A stretch of DNA of 64,000 nt from Metarhizium brunneum (taxonomy: Eukaryota > Ascomycota > Sordariomycetes > Hypocreales > Clavicipitaceae). The stretch's first letter is position 1. The number at the start of each line of letters is the position of its first letter. Both the position numbers and the translations under genes were made by a program. The notes under the pieces are model-generated. The model was given only the letters and a program-made list of their open reading frames with translations, ran no database searches and was not told where the DNA came from. Where the stretch lies: assembly GCF_013426205.1 (NCBI RefSeq), contig NC_089424.1, forward strand, positions 3,472,001-3,536,000, read 5' to 3'. Positions 56,204 to 64,000 of this stretch are shown one piece after another.

Positions 56204-57689
56204 CTAACGGATCCATCCCATGTACCTCCATGGCAGCACAATTCCAGCCACCGCAGCCGTAACCCCAGTGAACAAGATCAACGGCCCGTAGCCGCTACCA
56301 TAGCCCGCATACGCCTCGCCTTTCCAAAGCATGTGCTCAACCAGAGCCTGGCTCAGTGGCCCGGACAAGACGCCTCCGATTCCCCTGCCAGCAGCAAGCA
56401 CGGCCATGACCATGACGGGGTCGATGTCCTCGCACCGGTACTTGGCAGAAATGGTGTTATCTGTCGTAATCTGCCGCATAAGGCCCGTCCAGGCAGACGT
56501 GTACGATCCCGCGAATAAGCCATAGAAGCCGCAGTACGTGAGCAGCAGCGGAATCGACGTTGTGAATCCCCATATGAGGAACGTTGCCAACGACGCGCCA
56601 ACGGTCGCGATGAACAGGCAATTCGCGACGTGAAGGTGGTCTGATAGCCATCCCATACTCGGACATCCCACGGTCGATGCGAGGTTGAGAAGCAATACCG
56701 TGGCCGCGGCTGGAAACTCGCCAGAGCCAAGCACCGATCGAGCATACGTCGGTAGGTATATGCTAGGAAGGAAAAACCCCAACGCCTGGACACTATTCGC
56801 CAGCATGTGCAGCACGAATGTTTGGCTGAGGGCGAACCGGAAGTTGAACGGGTTGATGTGCCTCTTTTGGAGTTGAGGCGGGATCCGCGGTTTGATAAAG
56901 TACACCAAGGGCAGGGTCAGGGCCACGAGACCCGCGGCGCAAAAACGAAGCGTCGTCCGGAAGCCAAACCTGCCCAGGAGGAATTCCAAAAGGAACGGGA
57001 GTATCGAGCCCGAGAGCCCGGTACCAGCCCACATGATGCCGTAGGCCATGCCCTTGCGTTTGTCAAACCACTCGTTGAGGTAGGCGACGCACGGGCAGTA
57101 CGATAGAGAGCTGCCGATGGCGAACAGCACACCCTGCGTCAAGACGAGATGAGGAACCTTGGTCGAAAACGAGGCAGCGATGAGCGAGAGGCACATGATG
57201 AGCACACCTACTACCGGTGACCATGTGCTAAGTCGAGGGTATTGCCGCTGGATGCCCATGGAAAAGGGCATGCCCAAGTACATGATGCCCTGGTCTATTT
57301 GTTAGCATCATGAGCTACACCAGCCTCAGGTGATGATGGGGCGTGAACATGCCGTGGCACATGTGGCGACCGCTGGGAGCCCGGCGGCATTTTTGAACGG
57401 TTCGTGTGTGCTGTAGTACGCTTGAAACACTCCATAGGCACCGGGGAATCCTTTGTCTGTGAGTTAGCAGGATGCGTGTAGAGAATATAAACATCCACAT
57501 CTACTTACCCAGAGCCAACCCTTCTATCATAAACGACGCAGTCAGGAATAGCCAGGCGTGAGAGCCTCGGTCCGCAGGCCGAAAGAATGGATTCTTTTCC
57601 GTCCACAGCTCATCTCTCTCGGCGTCAGAAAGTGATAATAAACTGTCATTTCTACCCTCCTTGTCGGTCAACGATGCCGTCGAGCCCAT
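56204..57689 (-). CDS. MFS transporter, monocarboxylate (MCT/SLC16)-like
   Basis: Plasma-membrane secondary transporter. Exons are 57509-57689, 57361-57450 and 56204-57294, 453 residues, both junctions phase 1; introns are 58 and 66 nt. Joining the exons gives EGLALGFPGAYGVFQAYYSTHEPF, the MCT-like first helix and loop, and then ATYQGIMYLGMPFSM. About twelve hydrophobic segments follow, with the MFS loop DKRKGMAYGIMWAGTGLSGS between helices four and five and a second half with GWLSDHLHV and GGVLSGPLSQAL. The N-terminus is short and acidic. The substrate cannot be told: fungal members carry monocarboxylates, riboflavin or secondary metabolites. No biosynthetic core genes are nearby. Confidence 0.86.
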
Positions 57690-60629
57690 GGTTTCTGGAG
57701 ATGGAAAGCTATTATATCTGGTGAAAGTCTCAGACCGTGTCAGGCCAACAGAGAAAGCGCCGACTTTTCAAGGCAAGAGTTGCCAAACTCATCAATAGCG
57801 TAGTTGTGCTTTCTTTTATTCAGCCCAAGTGGTCTGCCCGTGATAGACATGTGAGTCCATGATCAACATTGGAATGACGAAGAATGTGAGACATGACACC
57901 TGTAAAGGGTTCCTTGGTGATGGCAAGTCCTGGGCTGGAATTTGGAGCTTCGACAGGTCCTCATCCTGTGACAGTAGCATCACGATGTCAAGGTAGTTTC
58001 AGTAATGGCCCACAGGAGCTCCAAATGAGCTGCCTTTTGCTAAAGGGAGAGGAAATGCCCAACTTGGGCGTCATTCCTGCCAAACTGGGTAGCGCCAACT
58101 GTTGTCTCAGAAATAGCACAGATTGTTGTCTCATGGTCTGTTTCATGCCCTAAATGGCTGGCCAAGTACGAACAGGTGGGAGAGATCCACAAATGTGACG
58201 AGACTCTGTCTTGAATAGGAATTCTGCCCGCCTCATGCTCCGTCTGATTTATACGACTGGCCGTCCTGCGTACCTGGTGGACAATGAGCGTTGACGTTGG
58301 GCACGCCTTTTTTTTTTTGTAGTTTTCATGGCAATTCCTGGTCAGGGCAGAGACATGACATGCTGATATGGATTGTTTCTTGGTTTTACAGATGATAGGA
58401 TCCGGGTTCGTATCACTGATCCACGTAGGACTTGGTAGCAATGAAACCTCATGTGTTGCATTATCTCGTGAAAACCCACGCTCACAACACAAGAGATGAT
58501 AAAAAATCTTGGTGATAGAATCTAGACTTGGTTTTCGTCTTGTGATTGGTCGATTATGGACTGTTGACGATGCCTCGGTCGGCGAGCGGCGGATTTGCAT
58601 GGCAAATTCCAGCGGGTGGCTGGGGTTGGTAGCCGGCGTCGCATTGGCGGGATGAAGGGGTTTTTATATGTCATCGGTGTAATTGGGACCCAGAGTTTAT
58701 TATCATGTGTGCTTGAGGCCATCGTAGATGTAAAATTCGGCAGACCTCGTGCGGCCGGTCCGCTCAGTGAAGACATCACCTGCAGAGCAGCAAAACTACT
58801 AGAGGCCAATGGCGAAGAATGTGCTTTGTAAAAGCAGTTTCGTCGACTGATGTCGTCCTAGTACTCCTAGAGAGGATACAGTTAGCGTAGGTCTTTCTTT
58901 CCAATATGATCTACACCCCAGTGCTTTGATTATCATGGCTCCGACCCATCTGCCGTTGGCTAGCGGCATGATACGGCCACAATCAAGCCATGGCATCTTG
59001 GCCTCCTTTGCAGTTTCCATTGCTATCGATGCGAAAACAAAGGACTGACGATCTACGCGCACAGCCACCTCCAACAAATCTCCCAGCATCCCCTGAGCGG
59101 AGTTCCTCGGTAACTAGATTTGCACACCAACGTACATTCCTTCGGTACAGAATGAAAATCATCCTGAAACCTCTGGCCCTAAAACTTGGTTAACAACGGC
59201 TTTTGCTGGCATAACTCTGCCTGTCGTCGGCAGAACCCCAATGTTCAACTAGAAACATGTGCCAACCCGCTGTGGTCCAAGACCTCGCTCTTGATACTAC
59301 TTTGAAAATGAGGTATTCTGGTAAACCGTATTTGTACCATCAAATATCCTTTCTTGGAGATGGCTCCCTGCGTACACAAGCGTTGGAGCGAGCTGTTGTA
59401 AGCAGGAGATCAAGTTGGTTGCTAGCATTTGAAATTGTAAACATGTCCAAGAATAACACAGCCCTATCTTCTAGATTAGCAAGTTGTACAAGGTAAAATA
59501 TTGTTTCTGGTGCTAGTTACCATTGCAGATAGCCAGCGTTCCCATTGTCTTCTCGTTTTGAAATCCCGAGACACCGAAATACGAGTAGAGACAAACAAGG
59601 CACTCGACGCTGACAAACAGGTCTCTGTGGCCGCATACATTTGTGTGTAATTGGTCCAAGCATCTTGGCCGGTACCGAAATTTCGCCCAGAACGGTGAAT
59701 GAGACAAGATCATTTACTTTATGTAACGGAAATGCAGATTGTATGGGGGGAAGATGTAACTCACCATTCCAGGTTGCGATGACTTCTGGTGCTGGTGCCG
59801 AAATAGCCGAATCTGGAGATGTATCGCCTGCGAAGCACCAAGGAGAACTATGTATGCTATAAGCCATTGATACGATTAGGCCGGCTTGACTGTGCGAGGC
59901 GATCCATGAAAAGTCCACGATGGCGGGTTTGAATGAAGTGAGACTATCAAACAAGCCCCATCCAGAGGCCGCGACGATGAAAATTCAAGATGGTGATTGT
60001 AGATAGTAATAAAGAAGGAGAGAATTTTATGCTGCTCAAAGCGTGATATCCGACAATGCACCGGGGTTAAGGACCGTAGCGTGATAAAATAGCCCAGCAC
60101 GGTAGCGGAATCTTGCAATTGTCGTCCGTAAGGAGTGACAGATACCCGAGAGTCAGATGTAAGTTTTTGGCTGTTTATAGAAAAATATCTGGTTTGTATT
60201 TTCTCACATACCTAGGAAAGGGCTCCAGAGGCATGAAAAAAAAATACTAGCATAAACAGGAGTGTGCACCGGCCTTTGAAAAAGGCCATGTTTATGTAGA
60301 CATCATGGAGACGTGAGGATCGTTGGAAAGCTGGCTCAAGCGCCGAAGAAGCGTTAGGGTTAGGGTTAGCCACAACCCTCGTCCGCCAGGAACATGACTT
60401 GTCCTGTGGAGCATCACCGTCTTCAATACGAGGACCACAAGCTAATAAACCGAGCGTCTGAAAACTGGATCCAGGGGAGGGGGCTATGCGAACATGGGAC
60501 CTCATCATGGCAAGATACAGAAGACAGTCACCAGACGCTTCTTCTTCTTCATCATCGCCCGTCGCCAAAAGTTCGAACCCTCGCTGCAGCCCGCTGCACA
60601 TCGCGGCTGCATGAGTCACCCACAGCGCG
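57690..60629. other. Gene-poor divergent gap of 2.9 kb
   Basis: Separates the MFS gene from the TRP-like gene. It contains a nine-base T tract near 58310 and a telomere-like TTAGGG tract at 60354-60369. Open frames are short and unremarkable. The DNA just before 60630 probably holds the promoter of the TRP-like gene. Confidence 0.5.
60354..60369 (+). repeat. Interstitial telomere-like tract (TTAGGG x2.7)
   Basis: TTAGGGTTAGGGTTAG on the plus strand, the fungal telomere unit. It lies about 260 bases before the TRP-like gene. Too short to be a telomere. Confidence 0.75.
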
Positions 60630-63103
60630 ATGCGCCCGTGGCCCAACCTCGTCGCCGCCCTCGCCTTGCCTCTCTTCCCCTGGTGCTGTCACGGCGCCTG
60701 GCTTCAAGGCGCCTGGGTGAGAGACGCCTGGGTCAGAAAGTATCCCTGTGGCCCGTTGCGACCCGACTTCCCGGCGCCAGACACGCCCTTCTGGATCGAC
60801 AGCCTGCGCGGCAGGTTGGACACGCTCGACGGCTCGACCCAGCTGTCGCTGTCCATCCTGGGCGTGCACAATACATCGACCTTTAGTTGCCTGGATCTGG
60901 ATGTGGCCAGGTTCGAGGAGGCGCTGGGCCTCGAGGTGCTCGGATATCCCGTCGGGCGTGTTGGACGCTTTGGCCTGACATGTCCTCTGCCCATCGACGA
61001 TGCCCTCACTCCGTAAGTATTTGACGCACGTGGCAGCGACTTGAGTTCTCGTCCAGTCGGCTGATTTGCCTAGTTTCGACGGCTACCGCTTCTCAAGCTT
61101 CGACATGGTCTACCTCCTCAACCACACCCATCAGCTGCAGAGCCTCGTCGCCGAGTTTCGCGTCCACCACGTCGAGAGCGGCCGCGAGATGGACTGCGCC
61201 GTGGCCAAAATCACGCCGCGCATGGGAAACCCTGCGTCGGCTGCCTTGGCGTACCTGCCCGCCGGCGTCATGGCCCTCGTCGGCGTGGCTTCGTGGCAAA
61301 CCCATCTCGGCGAGCTGGCAACCAACCCGCTCTTCGAATATGGTTCCGCCATGGCCGGCCGCAGTCTTGTCTGGGAGACGGTCGTCGATGTGGCCGACTA
61401 CCTGCGCCATCTCCAGTTTGTCTTTCTCTCGGCCTCCTTGAGCATCGACTACCCGGGCTTCTACCAACCCGTCGTGAGCAAGATTGCCTGGTCATCGCTG
61501 CTGTTCTGGAAAGGGCCCATCAACCACGGCTTCACCCATCAGAGCGTGCAGGAGGGCATGTATATCAACAACGCGTCCTACGGCCTGGACTACATGGCGC
61601 AGGTGCTTGGCTTTCCGCGCGTGCCTGACAGTATGCTGAATGCCTTTATCAACCTGCTGCTCGTCGCCTCCGTCCTCTTCTTCATCTTGGCCGTCTTGTA
61701 CCTGTTGACATCACGACAAGGCCAGGGGACGCCTTGGCCTGAGCTCCTCCAAATGGCCGGGGGCATGACTGTCGGCGCTGTCCTGTCGCTCTTCAGCTTC
61801 CCTCTTGTGACGTACATGTCTGATGAGATGATATTCGTCGGCTACCTGCCCAACTACCGCATCGCCTTGGCCGTATTGACCCTGTTGATTCTTGTCTGTG
61901 CAAACTATATCATCTCGCACCGTTTCGGCAATCGTCGACGGCTGAAGACGACATCTCATGCCGAGTCGTCTCGCGATTGCCCTATAGTATTCGACTCCAG
62001 CCGGTTGTGGGCATACGTCTCGCACAATCTGCCGCAATCTATACCGCTCCTGCAAGCAATTGCCATCGGAGCTCTGCAAGATTTTGGCACGGCACAATTA
62101 CTCGTACTCACTGGCAGTGAAACCGTATTTCTCCTCCACGCCATTCTGCAGCGAAGCGCCAAGTGCAAGTTCCTCTGCTCAAAAACCGTCTGGTGTTCCG
62201 TCGTCCGCCTGGCGACCATCTCCTCGCTCAGCATCGCCGTTATAAGCGCCGCAAGCGAGGCCACCAAGCAATGGGTTGGCTATGCAATGCTCTGCCTTCA
62301 CGGGATACTCATTGTGCTGGGCTTCTCTTGCCACGCAATTTGGCAGCTATATCGCGCAAACAAAAAAGGGGACCATCTGTCCCAAGAGGCCTACTTGCTA
62401 GGCTCTCACAGCAGTCATTCAAACGAACAAGCAAGTTTCCTCCGCAAACCCCCCTTTTCACCACAGAAACTGACCTGCTTAGACGTTGAACCTCGACGAC
62501 CTTGGCTCTCACTTTGTCTGCGTGAACAGACAACTCCAGCGGCCCGAGACGCCAGATATACCCGACGAGAGACTGCGCAGTCTCCGAAACTACCCTCGCC
62601 CGGTCCTCAAGACATCGCCCGCGCCTCTCGAAGATACCGAGGGGCAACCTACCCTCCCCTCGGCGGCAGCAGACGCAGACCTCCAGCTAGACTTTTCTCC
62701 GTTTTACCGAAAACCAAGGTCCCGCAACGCGACCCCCTTGTCGCACCTTGATTCCTCCAGCCAGTCTTCAAGATCGACCGCCCCGTCGCCCACGCCAACC
62801 AGCGAATCCGATCCAGAGTCGGGCGCTTCTTCCCAACCCGGGCGGAAGTCGCACGAAACCCTCGACGCGCTCCTAGAAGCATCCCTGCCCCCAGACGTGG
62901 ACTACTCCGTCAGAGAATCGGATCGCTTCTACGGTCGACCCGTGAGCGGCTCGGCCAACCCCGCGGTGACGCCGGGGGCGGCGGGCTGCCCTTCGAGCAG
63001 GCCTGTGCACGACGACTGGAGGCACATGATTCCCGAGGTTTTCAAACCCCAGAAGAAGGAGAAGGGGTTCCAGGTCGCGAGGCCGCCGCGGCCGCCGCAA
63101 TAA
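60630..63103 (+). CDS. TRP/FLC-like multi-pass membrane protein
   Basis: Resembles the fungal TRP-like/flavin-carrier (Flc, Pkd2) class: signal peptide, luminal domain, membrane core and long cytosolic tail. Exons are 60630-61012, 61074-62430 and 62483-63103, 786 residues. Residues 1-22 are a signal peptide; the luminal part to about 190 has conserved Cys and NxS/T sites; from about 190 to 560 there are eight or nine hydrophobic helices, including FVFLSASLSIDYPGFYQPV and the loop INHGFTHQSV. The second intron appears to be GC-AG (CAA|GCAAGT...CTGAC...TTAG, 52 nt): only this joins the core to a well-formed Ser/Pro-rich tail ending FKPQKKEKGFQVARPP, while read-through gives an unlikely Arg/Pro-rich end. 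Channel or transport activity is inferred from the class. Subfamily assignment is uncertain. Confidence 0.75.
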
Positions 63104-63931
63104 TGTTGGAGGGGTGGAGAGGGTATGACGAGCCGCGGCTAAAGGCCTGCCACGTGGGCTGAACCGTGAATAGTATATATGTTTGCATAGATGAAATAAA
63201 TGTATATAAATTGCAGCATTTGCAAAACCTGGCCATTGTGGAGGGAGATACGAGCGACACGTTGGTATAGCAGTTGAGCGCAAAATGCATCAACTCTAGA
63301 CAGGACGCTGTTGCATATGCGTGTTGGGCTTCTGACTTGCTTCCTTGTTAGCTTCTGGAGAATTCCCCATACATCTGCTCTGTCTAGCTTAATGAGTCGA
63401 GTAAATTCAAGCACCGGGAACATTGACATTTCTTGGCCCCCATGGTAGCCAAGGCGACAAAACCTTGAAGAGACTGATGTTTAGCTGGACAGTTTCCGGG
63501 GTTCCCAAAGAGATGGGACGATCATCTTGCTGGCGTTCCTGCACTGCCAAGGAAGGAGGCTGCAGACGACAGAAAAAGCAGCATTTTTGCCGAGAGTCAC
63601 CACAAGGGTTAGGGTGGGGGTTAGGGTTGATGGATGATGGAACTACCCGGAATGCGAGTTACCTTCCATCACGATATGAACGCTGTGCCTTGTAAAGACG
63701 GCTTCCACGCCTTGCGAAACTAAACACAGAATAGAGTCTTAAATCTTTTTACTCGGCAACTAGAGAGCCTACCCTAGAACCAAACTGGAGCATCATGGCC
63801 AGCTGGTGACCCCCGAAGTTCATGATGGTGCGTGCACCCGCAGACGCCAAATTCTCTAATTCCTGAGCTGCCCTCGCAAAACGATAAAATTAAAAATCTA
63901 ATAATGAGTATGGTACTAGAATATAATACAC
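63104..63931. other. Convergent region between the TRP-like gene and the ABC transporter
   Basis: About 830 bases. It holds a telomere-like tract at 63606-63628 and, on the minus strand, two protein-like segments with splice signals between them (63773 to about 63885 and 63669-63719; see findings). The region should also carry two 3' untranslated regions. Confidence 0.45.
63606..63628 (+). repeat. Degenerate telomere-like tract
   Basis: GGGTTAGGGTGGGGGTTAGGG, two TTAGGG units broken by extra G. Short and interstitial, 3.2 kb from the tract at 60354. Confidence 0.65.
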
Positions 63932-64000
63932 TTAGTCGAGGCTCTGGGCCTCACACATCTTTTTATACATGCCCCCCTGGGCAAGCAGCTCCTCATGCGT
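63932..64000 (-). CDS. ABC transporter (ABCB/MDR type), last exon only
   Basis: The visible 22 codons read THEELLAQGGMYKKMCEAQSL and end in TAA at 63932-63934. The THEELL...GGMYKKM pattern is the end of an ABC ATPase domain just after the H-loop region, as in full-size B-family (multidrug or a-factor-type) exporters whose last domain ends EAQSLD. The rest lies beyond the right edge, so substrate and topology cannot be judged. The family call rests on this short tail. Confidence 0.7.
   Translation of the reverse strand, partial: THEELLAQGGMYKKMCEAQSLD

Noticed and set aside
53324..57689. Secondary-metabolite gene cluster
   Set aside because: No polyketide synthase, peptide synthetase, terpene cyclase or tailoring set; genes are widely spaced.

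Overview
The window is nuclear DNA of a filamentous ascomycete. Genes carry short spliceosomal introns (about 43-100 nt) with GT donors, CTAAC/CTGAC-like branch sites and AG acceptors. Intergenic gaps are of kilobase size, one AT-rich repeat shows C-to-T/G-to-A decay like repeat-induced point mutation (RIP), and the gene set (septation formin, Zn2Cys6 regulator, MFS and ABC transporters) is that of Pezizomycotina. General gene content suggests Sordariomycetes, probably Hypocreales, but this is inference and no species is claimed.

Positions 1-37.4 kb are a dense housekeeping block: a NEO1-type phospholipid flippase (-, cut by the left edge), SEC16 (+), checkpoint clamp HUS1 (-), a RING-like protein (+), a small membrane protein (-), formin BNI1/SepA (+), a 27-kDa tri-snRNP protein (-), ER glucosidase I CWH41 (+), a 35-codon short ORF with a duplicated leader (+), mitochondrial tRNA-modification GTPase MSS1 (-), a small unknown spliced gene (-), proteasome subunit PRE5 (+), a LOG-family nucleotide hydrolase (-) and a CLPTM1-family membrane protein (+). 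Flippase, SEC16, glucosidase I and CLPTM1 all concern the secretory pathway, but they are independent genes, not an operon or cluster.

From 37.4 to 60.6 kb the window becomes gene-poor and accessory: a Zn2Cys6 transcription factor (-), a secreted alginate-lyase-fold protein (-), a repeat island at 49.1-50.6 kb (a RIP-like TIR element beside a 254-bp MITE), a decayed AGC-kinase/ankyrin pseudogene at 52.3-53.0 kb, a secreted quercetinase-type bicupin (-) and an MFS monocarboxylate-type transporter (-). Stretches of 3-5 kb here have no supportable gene. At the right end are a TRP/FLC-like membrane protein (+) and the last exon of an ABC transporter (-, cut by the right edge). Two short telomere-like TTAGGG tracts lie at 60.35 and 63.6 kb.

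Exon structures were read by eye from splice signals, reading phase and family landmarks. Several correct what a simple ORF call gives: HUS1, MSS1, PRE5, the zinc-cluster factor and the TRP-like gene. Two introns appear to use GC-AG borders. A short palindromic motif, TACGGAGTA/TACTCCGTA, recurs about a dozen times, always outside genes as far as I noticed. I found no CRISPR, rRNA or convincing tRNA gene and no complete autonomous transposon.
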